Positions 36,559 to 48,505 of a stretch of 64,000 nucleotides of DNA are shown in pieces. Source of the stretch: Polyodon spathula (lineage: Eukaryota; Chordata; Actinopteri; Acipenseriformes; Polyodontidae); NCBI RefSeq assembly GCF_017654505.1, contig NC_054538.1:52016286-52080285 (forward strand). The letters are read 5' to 3'. Position numbers and translations under genes: made by a program. How positions within the stretch are numbered: position 1 is the first letter of the stretch; every line of letters begins with the position of its first letter. The notes under the pieces are model-generated. The model did no database searches, was not told the origin of the DNA, and was given only the letters and a program-made list of their open reading frames with translations.

Positions 36559-38446
36559 CACGATATGTGGTTAATAATTACTTACACTTCCACAAAAACA
36601 CCCCCCTTGTAATACTTTTAGAAAACTGATCATTGGCAGTATATTTAGGTCTTCATCTGTTTTAAGTTTTTCAAAACGATCTAATGTTACCTTTTTAGAT
36701 TTAGATACCTGGTATCTCACACAAGCCCCAAGGGCCAGAGCCGCACACATACCCACACTGTGTAATGACTCTGGGGTAATCCCTAAACAGTAAAATTGTT
36801 AGCAATGCAGGCGTACAAAAAATAAACCACTCAGACATTTAAAACAAAGTCAACAATGTATTTTAATATTTTTCTAAAATTATGCATCTAACAACAAACT
36901 TCCCACAAAACCCAAGACCACAAAGTGTTTATAGTCTAGTTCAAACTATTTCACAAGTAAAACAGCTTTATTGAGTGCAGTCTATCCTACCAGCCAGGAT
37001 CCCGTGAACAGAGAGACCTTTAGTAAGTCAGTTTGTGAACACATGCACATCTCTCCCTCTCTACCCAGAATGCCCTTTCTTAAAGGCACAGTCTGGTAAC
37101 ACTAAAATATCACTCCGTTCCACGTTCGAATTCCATTGTTTTTTTACTTTTTTGTTTTTCTAATGCCTTATGTTCTACATCTAAAACATAGTTGTCGCTA
37201 CTGTCTTCACTTGCAACACACACTTTTGTCTTGTAAGTGGTATTTCAAACAAACTCATGGGAACATTCCTACAACATGAGAGACAAAACATTTTAATTGA
37301 TTGAACTAAACTAAACCAAGTACCAAATTAACAATCACTTGCATCTCATTATGCAATAAGTATCAATTAGCAGGACATGTTTTAAGTGGCAAAAACCACA
37401 TTGTTGAATTGGATTCACTGAATTGTGTTACTGATTCAACACTTATCGTGGTTTATCCCTTACTTATTGCCCCTCTTTAGATCATAAAAATAGACCTCAC
37501 AGTGTTAAAGTGCGGTGGCGTACACTTTAGTCTTAGGCATCTACTAACTCGTGTCAGTAAAGCCTAGAATGGCTCAAACTGCAATACAAATTGAGTCTTT
37601 TTTCCATCTCTGAAAAAGACATCTTCATAATATAGAACACTTTTAGATCAACCATTTGTATAAACCTGAATTGGTTTGGATTATTTGGCTGCAAAATTAA
37701 AAGGAGCACATTAAAAAAATCTGAATCATTCAGCCATGATGCCTTGGAGCAATGTCTAGAGAGAGAGACCAGCTGTGTGACCTAAAGGGTACCATTATTG
37801 TGCAGAGCGGAGACCAAATTTAATATGTGTCCATCACTACTATACCAAGAAGCACTGCTTTAAAGCAATAAAAATAGTGTCAGGAACCTCAGTGCAGTGA
37901 AAATATTTTTTCTGTTAACCTGTTGCCATCTTTTCCAACTATTTAAACTAAAACCGAGTAGGGTGGTTGGTGAAGCTGAGGGGTTGCTGGTGTACAGTAA
38001 CTGAAATAGTATATTGTCCTAAATAGCTAATGGCTGTGTTGCTGCACACTCAATACAGTCATGTAATTCTTCCCAGAGGATTTGTTTGAGCAGAGGTAAC
38101 ACAGAATATTTAAAGTCATTTTAAGCACTTCTCCTGCTGTAACTGGGATATTTGAGGTCAAACACAATGCTGGTTACCCTGAAAAAGCTTAATAGTGTAA
38201 ACCATATTGGTTGCTTACTGCATTGCATCACAGAATACATCATCTGTCTAAATCACTGTACTGTACTCACATTTGTCTCTTTAACCAAGCCCTTAATTAT
38301 CTAATTGAACCCTCCCATGGAGAACAAATGTTTTTGAACCGTATTGGTTAGTCAGTTCTTTTCAGATTTCTGGTCAAATCAGAATTTCGATGGGGGTACT
38401 TTCCCAAACCCAATGGGATTTCAAGAGTCTACTTTATACAGTAGAC
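35504..38446. other. BIM intron; no recognised element
   Basis: AT-rich DNA with an (AT)n run at 36522-36555. No coding or TIR evidence. Confidence 0.55.
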
Positions 38447-40028
38447 CAGGGGTCAGCAATTCAATTTCACAGTGGGCCAAATGACCTGCGGGCAGCCGCA
38501 GAGCAGGCCACTTACATCCCAAATCCAACCCAAGCTGCAAAAATGAGCCCTACAAATGTGTTGCTCTGTGGCGCTTGGCATAGAGAACACGTATAGAACA
38601 ATTTCAGTGTATTTCGTATCATTGTCCAGGGTGCACGGCACATTTTAATAACCTATGTATGGCTGCTGCTGTATTTGATGCGCGTACATTAAGATTTGCC
38701 ATGCACCCCCGACTATATGAGCTTTAACTGCATTCCTGGCGGCAATGCTGCATAAATAATCTTTACCTGCATATATGATCCAATGTACCGATATCTGTTC
38801 CATGATCAAACAAAAAACCTGCAGATTAAATTGTTTCACCGGCAGCTGGCTCATCAATAAAAATAAAAAAAATTAAAAAAGCTGCGGCTGGTTGAAAACA
38901 AATCGAAAAGGAATAAACTAAAAACTGTGACGGTGTGTCCTTGTAAACTCCAAATACATATCACCAAAAGTAATATAGCATCTGTATTACATCAATTAAG
39001 AGACAAATTAGTTTACTTTAACATTCAAATATGTTGCAAGTGAAATGTAACTCAAAATGTCAACCTTTCAGCCGGTGCCCCCCACATTTGTCAAGTGGTT
39101 TTGAGTGACTTATTGTGCGATTTGGTATTTCAACAAAATAATGAGAGGTGCGTACATTTTTGGAGGACTGCCTGTTATCTCTGTCAAGTCTGTCACATTA
39201 TTCTGCATTCCTGTGTATGTGGGTTCTATACCATAGCCAGGCATAAATATAACGCGGTGAAGCATTTAAAATAAAAATGTGAGCTACTTAGAATTAACTT
39301 TTTTTGTTTTTGTGCATTCCTGTGTATGAGGGTTTCAGTACCATAGCGAGACTTAAATGTATTACAATACGTCATTGTATGCAAAACCTGATATCCCACA
39401 ATCGGCAAGCACTTTGGAATCGATATTGCAGTGGCAAGATATATATTGTAGCGGCAGGCTATGGCGGGGGTTTTGACGGTCAATGAAAAGACAGGGTGCA
39501 GTGAAAGCAATAAAACTGCTATTTTATTTTTATCAAATCGTTTTCACTCAGTTTTATTCAGGGCCTCTCTCTCAGTGTACTTTATATGCATGACATGAGC
39601 ATTGCCAAAGCATAGTGTGTTACAGTATTGCAATATAGAAAATTAACGAAGAGAAAAATAATACATACACATAAATAAATAATAAATAAGGTCTCGCTTT
39701 CATATTCCTGCTCTACTCAATTCCCTCAATTGGCGCGCTGACTCCGCCCATTCATCACCCATTGGCCCATCGATATCCAGTCACATTCTCACACACACAT
39801 GCAGCACTGACATGCAGGCAGACTGCTAAGGAGAGAGCTCACATCAGCGGACAACACAGGAAACATTATGTGTACACTATACAGTTTGTTGTGTTTGCCT
39901 CGCCGCTACTATATATGAACATCTCATGATAGCCCCCTTGCGGCAATATTACAGTGAAGTTCCGCTCTCGCTCCGCCCTTGATAAGGAGGCTTCCGCGGG
40001 CCAGACGACATGCGTCTGCCGACCACTG
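38447..40028. mobile_element. Non-autonomous hAT element, 1582 bp, with 8-bp target-site duplication
   Basis: The left end CAGGGGTCAGCAA and right end GCCGACCACTG are imperfect inverted repeats of the hAT type. The flanks are CAGTAGAC (38439-38446) and CAATAGAC (40029-40036), an 8-bp duplication with one mismatch. Near both ends the element carries GGGCCA (+) or its inverse context (GGGCCAGACGACATGCG). No transposase frame is present. Confidence 0.88.
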
Positions 40029-40744
40029 CAATAGACTATAACTGATTCCTACTCCTAGTGCATTTCATTTTCATTAAATTGGTTTAAACAACCATGTTAT
40101 TGTGGTGTGTTTGTTAAACCACCATGGTGGTTCTTGTGGAAACATAATAGATTTGCTTTAGATCAGCCTTTTAAAAAACAAAAACAAACAAAATAAATAA
40201 ATAAATTACAAAAATCACAAGCCACCTTTTATATATTATAAATGAGCCACTGCGTGATTATTTTATATAAAAGCCAGAAACCGTGAAACTGGTTTTCATG
40301 TGTTCTAGTTTTACACTTGAGTGGGTTGTTGTGATTTCTCTGATTGAGTTGCTGAGTTGCAAAACAGCTGGGGACACAGACCTCAATATATTGTTTCAGT
40401 CTTAGATCACTCACAAACAGTGGCTTTTAATTTCCTCATTGTAGTCATGAAGTATCTGAACCATGAGCAGTGTCTTTTCTTAAAGCACTGCAGAATCCTT
40501 ATCAAAAGCCCCTTTCACTGCCATGCTCTGTCCGAGTATGACCTGGGTCGGCTACGTGGAGGGTCCACCTGCTTGACCTGGTTGACAGAAGCAAGCACAC
40601 AATGTAGGCCAGTCAATCTAGCTAATTATTTGGCTCAACCCAAAACAAATTGCAACAGAATTTTTTACACTTGTATACATTTCAGAAAGATCACCAGAAC
40701 AACTTATCAAAAGTTTACCAAAATCTAATTGGTGGAGATTTTTT

Positions 40745-43200
40745 TTAACATAAAGACTTCAGTAATAATTTTTTTTTTTTTACCACACACAGCTGATCAG
40801 TCCAGGCAGTGCTTTTTGCAACAGCACCTAAAATGTCTAGCCTCTCCCTTCCATTGTTATATTTGAAGACAGTGATGCTTTGCTGATGCTGAAGTGTGTG
40901 ACACAGCCTATACAATGTTGTGCTTGTAGCTACTTTCTCACAGAAGCGCTTGTATCGTAGGGTGTCAAGTGCATCTTCTGGGTTTCCATTGTACAGACAC
41001 AAGGGCTTTCTCTCCTGCTGCAATGATGTCCTCTTTTTTTGCTCCCACTGGCTGGTTAAAAACATCAGCTTGTTGGCATGTGGTCATTCACTTTGATCAT
41101 CTTTAGGGCAACACCTTTGCCAGTGTCATCTTGCCACATGTCATGTCACAGCCTAGAATGGCATGCATAAACAGCTTATTGGTGCACAGTTTCATCCCAA
41201 AATCTCCTTTTCTTTGCAATCTATTTGGATTTAGGCTGGAAGAAAATGTCATTGCAATCCATGTCTGCATAACAGAGGAGAACAAACAGGCCAGTGTCAT
41301 CGCCAATAAGTAAGGTGTGAATGCTTTTAGCTAATTCCACTTTAATACTTTAACAATTAGTACGTCTGTCAAATGTCCCTCCCTTTGTAACCCGTCACTC
41401 AGAAGGCTGATGAACTGCTGTTTAGTAACCTTGTTTGCCAGAAATGCATCTTTCTTTATTATAACTATATCGCTTGCAAAGTTCATCACTGGTGCAACAT
41501 CTACTCCTCTTAATTTCAGATGAGTGGAATCCTTTATTGAAGGGCCATCCTGGTAGCCATTAAAACCAATTATAGCCATCCCATGTCTGCCAGTTAAATA
41601 ATCAACATATTGCTTACAGATACCATTATAAGTGAGCCATTTGGCCATGGTAGACGTTGTAGGAGGGCACCCCCATCAAGGATATACTGGACATCTCCAA
41701 TGGGCACTGTCAGGTCATTTTGCAGAAGTGCTCAAATAGCATCTGCTAACGCTGGTTTATTTGCTTGCCTTGGAGTGGAAGAGTCAGAGCTGAGGGTCAG
41801 CATATACTGTTTCCTCATTGACTCTGACTGCTGTTTGCTTTTTTTGAAAGAGTAGTCCTGAACATGTGAATCCAGTATATTGTTCCTGAGCTGTTTGGCC
41901 TTGTCAACGTTTACTAAACTATGCTGTGGTACTACTCACAATGCTGTGTAGTGGTGGTTCGAGACTGAACGAATTCCTCTGTAAGAATACTAAGGAGTTA
42001 TTTGGTGTCCTTCACATCTCGTGCTGGCCTTGTTTTTGTTGTCTCTTTGTGTTGTTCACTTGTGTTATGTGTTACATCAGTGAAATTCTGCATGGCACCA
42101 TTAACTCCTGCACGTGCTGGCAAGGAAAGGAACCACACCGGTCGCTGAGTCTTCACACTCCTCATGAGAACTTTTTCGATAATAAAATCTGTGTAAAGTC
42201 CAGCCCAGAAACGATCACTTTTTACAACATGAAATCCATTCTGGAAACTTCTGTACACAGCTGGATGCTGTTCTTAGAGATTCTTTCTTAATCTCTAATT
42301 TCTCCAAGATTCTGTCTAGAGCTCTAGAGTGCACTTCATCAGCTAAGCTTTCATCAGCCATCAACTGATCACACAGTTCATCTGCTTCTGTCCTTGTCCG
42401 CAACATATGGTTTATCTAGTTCCTCTGTTGTCTTTTCTGTCTGCCCAGTAGCTGCTTCTTGGGGAACATTTGTAGGTGGGATTTCCTTTGGTCCTAGGAG
42501 GTAGCAGGTTAAAAGTATTAGTTACCAACATTGTATTGAGAGCTGCATGATTTTATTGCCAAAATGTTCCTGTAATATTCTCTTCATGTAGGTGAAACTA
42601 TATGGTTGTAGTTCTGAGTTTTGTAGATACTCCTGCATCTTCTTAATGAGATCAACTATTGTTGTCTGCTCCTCATCGTAGGAAAACTACTTTTATCTCT
42701 TGATCCTCAGGTCGACTTGCTTTGGCATTTTTGCAGTTTTGACAGCACCAGAACAATACATTTGTGGTAGTTGCTTTCCAGTCCTGAAGTTTACACTGCA
42801 TGTTTGATGATAAACTGCATCTGTAGCATGGAGATCCTGTTCATATGCATGTCTGCCCTCAACTATTTTGGACCAATCATCTTTACATAACTGAGCAATA
42901 GAGTCTTTGGAAGTATTTTGTTGTAACTGGAATAACATCAAATACTTTTTTTTCACCCCCGTCATACATTGCATGCTGACCACAGAACAGACAATGTTCT
43001 TTGGAGGTAAACTGTGGCTCCTCTGATCGTAGAACATGACGATTAGAAGGAGTATGGGTATCAGCTTCTTTTTTCTCGCTGGCAATGTTTTGTAGATTAC
43101 AGAAGACTCTATGACATTCTTGGTGGACACATTTCCCAGCATGTGTTTTTATATTGCTTCCACATGCTTTACTAGCTCGATTTACTCCATCATTTCTCTT
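40745..43200 (-). pseudogene. Unclassified transposon ORF with zinc-finger-like and nuclease-like motifs
   Basis: Minus strand, broken into several frames. Going downstream on that strand it shows EHCLFCGQ-type and YHQTCSVNFRTGKQLP segments (Cys/His cluster, ORF 42693-43142), then LADEVHSRALDRILEKLEI. Next come DGGALLQRLPWP, YGICKQYVDYLTGRHGMA and IIGFNGYQDGPSIKDSTH, then KQQFISLLSDGLQREGH. Last are HAILGCDMTCG (family form GCDTTSR) and NGNPEDALDTLRYKRFCEK. This matches an uncharacterised repetitive protein common in fish and invertebrate genomes; its GDDTDLL and GCDTTS motifs recall PIN/FEN-like nucleases. I do not know its transposon class. Stops throughout show it is dead. Confidence 0.6.
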
Positions 43201-43225
43201 TTAACCCAAAATAACTGTAGGCTGT

Positions 43226-43925
43226 TATGGCAAAGTGGTCTGTAGTGATTAGAAACAACAGTCCAACAACAGTTCAAGTGGTGAAAACAAAGCTTTATTA
43301 ATTGCTTTAAAATAATAACAGTGACTGTACACAACTATGAGTAAAGTCATTAAAACCATGGGGTTCAATCCTGAAATAATAATAACAATAAAGACACACA
43401 CTTTTTAGCATACACACATGATCACAATTCCAATAGTGAGTGCTCCTTGGTGGAAGTGGTGAATGATAAAGCAACAGTGAAACAGTAGTGTAGTCTGGGT
43501 CAGATGCTGGCTGATTAGTGACAGCTCCCGGATTTCCGTCTTCTATTAATTATAAAGGTGACAATGATTAGACAGACAGATACAATGCAAAACACTCACA
43601 GGTTCCTTTTTAATCCTCCCGATAATTTCCGTAACCATAACAGAGGAACAGATCGCTCGGCCACAAACCTTGATATACCTTCAGTCACGCCCCCTTATCG
43701 AGTGCAATCACGTCTCCTCCAATCCATGACTGACACATTGCCTACCGCAGTAAGGCGCTGACTTCTAGTATTGTGGCTTCACCCCCTTTTAGGATGGACG
43801 ACTTCCCACTGACCCTGGAATGAACTGTCATACCATCTAGTCCGGGGCATACACTTCCTGTTATACAGCGCCCTCACAGGTCAGGAGGGAGATTGTTTAC
43901 TCAGATTCATTTGCTCTCTGTCACA
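43226..43925. mobile_element. Solo LTR (family A, copy 1), 700 bp, with 5-bp target-site duplication
   Basis: GCTGT flanks both sides (43221-43225 and 43926-43930). The start TATGGCAAAGTGG and the end (TCTGTCACA) correspond to TGTGGCAAAGTGG of the related copy at 57908. Both copies also share TGACAGCTC and an ACCCCCTTT segment followed by GACGACTTCC-type sequence. No internal region adjoins. Confidence 0.8.
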
Positions 43926-44359
43926 GCTGTCCATCAAGGAAAGAATGATCACAGATGACACAATTGTCCGTGTTCACAGACGGAATCACGGAATCAAAAG
44001 AATAATACGAAATCTAGTGCTAAACCAAAAGATAAATCATAATTGTATCTTTGCACTGCACCTGGAGTTACTTTTCATGCACAGTACTGTAGCTTCTGAA
44101 AATTTCAAATGGCTTGAATACTAGACAATCGTTGATGTCAAAAATCAATCTAAATGATCACAGTTTGAAAAGAATATGACAGGTTTTTCAAATACTACAA
44201 CAAACCACGATCACAGTCAGTATTAAATGTTCAGGTAGCATTGAAGATCTAGTTATTGATTTATTTTAGCTACCATTGCTGACTAATGTTTACTTTTATA
44301 AAACGGATAGTTATAGTGCTCCATGCTGATTGGCCAATCAGTGGTTCTAAGGCATGATA

Positions 44360-45509
44360 TAATCGCTGATATCGTAACTGTTGGGTAAATCACTGGACCC
44401 GTGGCACTATTGTATCACTGTGCCTATTGAAATGACGGTAATCAATAAATGGGTAGAAATAGAAGCTGCACCGGCTCATATTTGCAAGTCTACTGAAAGT
44501 GAAGAAAAGAAAAGGTTAAATGCTTTAATGACTGGCTGTCTGAAAAAAAAATTACATATTGAATTTACACGACTAACAAAAGAAGAGCTAAATAAGATCC
44601 TTAGAGATTTTTATGGCACAGTCTGAAACTAAAGACAAGTAATACAGAATCAGCAGCTCTGTTGGACTCCGTGCTGGATTGAACAGACATTTAAATGACA
44701 CCCCGTTAAGTTTATCCTGGTGTCTAATGAGAGATGCAGAATCCACAAGTTCAAATAATGTGTTTGAGGGTACAATTAAACTTAGATGAGAAGACCGGAA
44801 TAAAACACAACATCATTATGCAATAACTGAAAGATATTTTCAAATAATCAAACATTCTGACGCCCTGAACCATGACACAGCTGCTGGTCTTGTGAGTAAA
44901 GTTTGGTTTGACGTCCAGTTATATTTTGGACGCAGGGGAAAAGAAGGAAACAGACAACTGCTGGCAGATTCTTCTGTTATAAAAACAGATGAAAACAGAG
45001 TTAAGTATTCCACCATGACCTTTAACGAAAGTACTAAAAATATCTACGAACGGAACAAAGAATGTCACCATGGATTAGTGTTTGAAGAGCTGGGAAATCG
45101 TTTTTGTCCAATAGCATCACTAGAGAAGTACTCATCAAAACTTCCAGCAAATCCACCTGCCTTTTTTTATCTTCACCCTAACAAAGGAGAACAAAACACG
45201 TTTAATTATCGCGGTGTATGGTATAGGCTAGAGCCAATGGGAGTGAATTACCTAGCAACAATGTTGCCTAGAATATGCAGAAAGGTAGGCACCACGCAAA
45301 TATACACCAATCATTGCATCCACAGTACCTTAATACAAGAAACTGTCCAACGCTGGATTGCAAGCGAGAGAAATTATGTCCGTCAGTGGTCACAGATCGG
45401 AGAGCTCCCTGCAAAGTTATTGGGAACCATCGTTAGAAAATTGAAAGCGCTGGAGAAACATCTTGACAGAGGAAAACTCCACAGCATAGCCAAACAAAAA
45501 ATAAGATGA
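44360..45509 (+). pseudogene. Crypton-type tyrosine recombinase remnant (DUF3504-like)
   Basis: The + strand carries KKKLHIEFTRLTKEELNKIL (44381-44626), then in another frame GLRAGLNRHLNDTPLS and SSNNVFEGTIKLR, then the ORF 44892-45509. That ORF contains VWFDVQLYFGRRGKEGNRQL, FCPIASLEKYSSKLPANP, VWYRLEPMGVNYLATMLP and [13 protein letters not shown]. This is the domain order of DUF3504 recombinases of Cryptons and their domesticated relatives (KIAA1958, ZMYM2, QRICH1). The family normally has NHxIRxT, with Arg as a catalytic residue; here it is His. The frameshift near 44640-44890 and an internal TGA show inactivity. No flanking repeats are seen. Confidence 0.82.
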
Positions 45510-45758
45510 GATGAAAGCAACCCCCTTTCCTGCACTTCAATGCCCCCTTCTGCAACAATTGACAGTCACCTTAAGAACTGTACAGTTAACGGCAACATTC
45601 AAATGAACGTATATGAACACAAAATTGCAACTCAAATAAAGAAAAAATCTTACACCTGAGTATCAGTAGTTCAAAGGAACCATTTTCTGTTCTGGAAGGT
45701 TATTCATTTACATTAGTAAATCCATTTTATAAAAGCATTAAGGTCCTTGAGGGCATGG

Positions 45759-46248
45759 ATTACTGTGTATATTGTCACTGCTTGGTGGGTTGCAGATACT
45801 CGGCTGCGCCTCTTACCTAACAACGCACCAAGCGGTGAGAGTATCCACGGTAACCTACTCCCTCTTCAATCTTAATGCTTTAACAGACTTCTTTTAGAAA
45901 AAAGATACCAAGATAGAAATTGCTTTTTTGTGTGAACACTTTTTTATTGGCTTTCAACAGCACAAACAAAACATGGAAAAATACAACTAACAGCAAAAAA
46001 TAGGCGGATTAGAAAAAATAAATAAATAATTGAAATTACATTTAAAAATATTTCCACCCAATATTTTCTGGTAGACTTTTAGTACGTTGTTCTGGGGACC
46101 TAACATAAACACATGCAAGTGAAAAAAGTCACGGAACACGATTTCACACTACACAGGATTATGACCCGGGTAGCCAGAAGCCTGGGTAGGAGCGCCAAGT
46201 GAAGCTTAGCAGGTTATTAATGCAGTCTGACTGATTAAGCTTTTTTTT
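45759..46248. mobile_element. ~500-bp mobile element of unknown class, copy 1
   Basis: Nearly identical to 48589-49074, with only a handful of differences over about 485 bp. It carries a strong hairpin (stem GCTTGGTGGGTTG at 45780-45792 with CAACGCACCAAGC at 45821-45833). Its loop GATACTC (45795-45801) can pair with GAGTATC at 45839-45845, giving an H-type pseudoknot. It ends GATTAAGC followed by a T run. On the minus strand it contains CCAATAAAAAAGTG. It has no open frame of note. The left end is less extended than in copy 2. Confidence 0.85.
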
Positions 46249-48185
46249 ATTTTGTGTGAAGGTTAATGTAATTTCAAGGCCAATTGCATTTCCTAAGCAC
46301 CTGTTTCCCTGGGTTGAATCAACACTTGTAGAATGTATTGTTTCTTGGATTTTTACATTGCAGTGATTGCAGTGTGGATAAAAATCTATTTATTTTTTTG
46401 GTGCTTTTGTTATCTATCATACCTCTCTACTGAACTCCAAAATGAAATTACTATAGTCTATGAAAATGTTTAATAGATTCTGCTCTTGGCTTCAGTTTTT
46501 TTTTTGTTTTTAATTGAATATAAATTGTTAATAGTGATATTGTTAAGGTCAGGACCTACTGTAGATGAGGGGGTCGTGGTTCAACTAAAAGAAGATGCAG
46601 ACTTTGAACGGCATGTACGGTGTCATCTTAATTGGGCTAACAAAGGAATACAATTTAAAATGTGATATAACAAAGTGTATTTGTACTTGCAGACACTTTG
46701 TTGTTAAATAGCTTGATAAATCGAACCCAGAGTGCAAAATTACTACTATACTACTATACTTAGGTACACTTTAAAGCCTGTGAAATAGCACATGTTGTAA
46801 CAACTACTTTTATCTAGATTGTTATTTAAATTAAAAAAAAAAAAAAGTTATGGTGTTTTTATTTTTAGTTTATATTTTGCAGTGTGGTTGCAGGCTGTAT
46901 ATTATTAACAATCAAGAATTAAGTGTAGAAACGGTATTTTTCCTCCCAAGCAAGAAAACAAACAAAAACAAAAGTGCAGACAGGCTAAATTCCTACTGGT
47001 TGCTGCTGTTCTATCTATATGCCAGGGCTGTAAATTTCATCTGAACAATACAAAACTCAATTCCAGTTGAAAAGGTGATAACAATCTAAGGCTGTGGTTG
47101 CACAGAAGTTTTTGACAGGAATCACGTTCATGTAGTGTATTTCCTTGCATAATGCTCTAGAGAAACCAAAGAGGAAATGCCCGGACCTTATCACAATTCC
47201 ATTATGCCAAACAAGTGAACCTGAGCCAACACTGCAAGCCAAAAACACCACCTGTTTTCAGTCTCCCCGTTCCAAGTCTGGAGAGGTAATTGTCTGTGCA
47301 GAGTGCTCTACTTAACCTTTAGAAATCTGGGACGAGTACTGAGTAAACTCTGTGCTGATGGCCTCAACACTCTTATTGAACTTATTCATATTATCATAGT
47401 ATCCCTAGAGCCAAACAATAGAAAATAGCCCTTTCATTCCAACTCTGCTGTCAGCACTTTTGACTCAGTTCATCACCTGGCCTTCATTCCTGTCCCTTTG
47501 CCTGTCTGCACTTAAATAAATACTGTTTCTACTGCCAACTGTGCACATATATTAACAAGATGCTGCAGCTAAGTGAGACTTATCTATATAAATAGTGAAA
47601 TACATTTTAGTGCTGAGGCATCTGTTAGCGATACCAATATAGTAGCAGCAGCAACAGTTGCCTCCGCTTGACTTCAGTTGAAATCAGTCAAAGTTATATA
47701 CAGGGTGGGAGGCGCATAAAGTAATGTTAACCATTCAGCAATAGAAATCCAATATCCACAGTAAAATATCCTGTACTACCATGGACACTCTGGGATGTAT
47801 TAGAAAATGCATTGACAGGCTGATTACATGTTGCAGACAGACACATTGAACAGATGTAATAACATTGAGTCCTGGTAGTGCAGCTTCTTAAAAACCCTTT
47901 ATTTGATTAGCTGCAGTGCACTCATACAAAGACAGGCTCTCGTGACTGACTTCAGAAAATGGGGTTGAAGGAAATAAGCACAAATCCCTGAAATAACAGC
48001 TTAAGGGCAATATAAAAAAAAGGTTTTGTTTGAAAGAAATATCCCACATAATTAGTTTTTACTTTAAAGACATTTTTCTTAAGCCCTGCATTTGCAACAC
48101 CCCGAAGCTGCTTGCAGTGTCTACCTCAGTTACCTTTGAAACAGCAGAGGCTTAATTTGTGTTGCATATATTGTATGTGTAGTCA
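46249..48185. other. BIM intron; no recognised element
   Basis: No coding remnants or terminal repeats recognised. Confidence 0.5.
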
Positions 48186-48505
48186 CAGACAAGAGTATTG
48201 GCACCCTACAGTTAATATAAGATAACTGAAGAAAACATGTTAAATACAAGAATTTAGTGAACATGAGCCAGTAGTGAATATGATAAAGACCAAAATATAC
48301 AATTTCTGGTAGTTTAACAAACAATCTTCCTAACTTTTTTTTTTTTTTCAAGTACTTAAGCAATCTAAAATATTTGTTCATAACATTATAAAGCTGCATT
48401 ATAAAGGCAATAGTTATTTCCAACAAGAACGTTTTAGAAACACAACAGATGATGAGTTGGATTTCTGTTTGAGAAAAGCACTTGTAAGAAACTACAACAA
48501 AGGTA

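Noticed and set aside
41926..42291. + strand ORF of 121 codons
   Set aside because: Antisense to the unclassified minus-strand transposon protein; no family resemblance.
45780..45845. HDV-like ribozyme
   Set aside because: Strand order of the two main pairings is similar, but P4 and a suitable catalytic cytosine junction are not seen; kept only as a pseudoknot finding.
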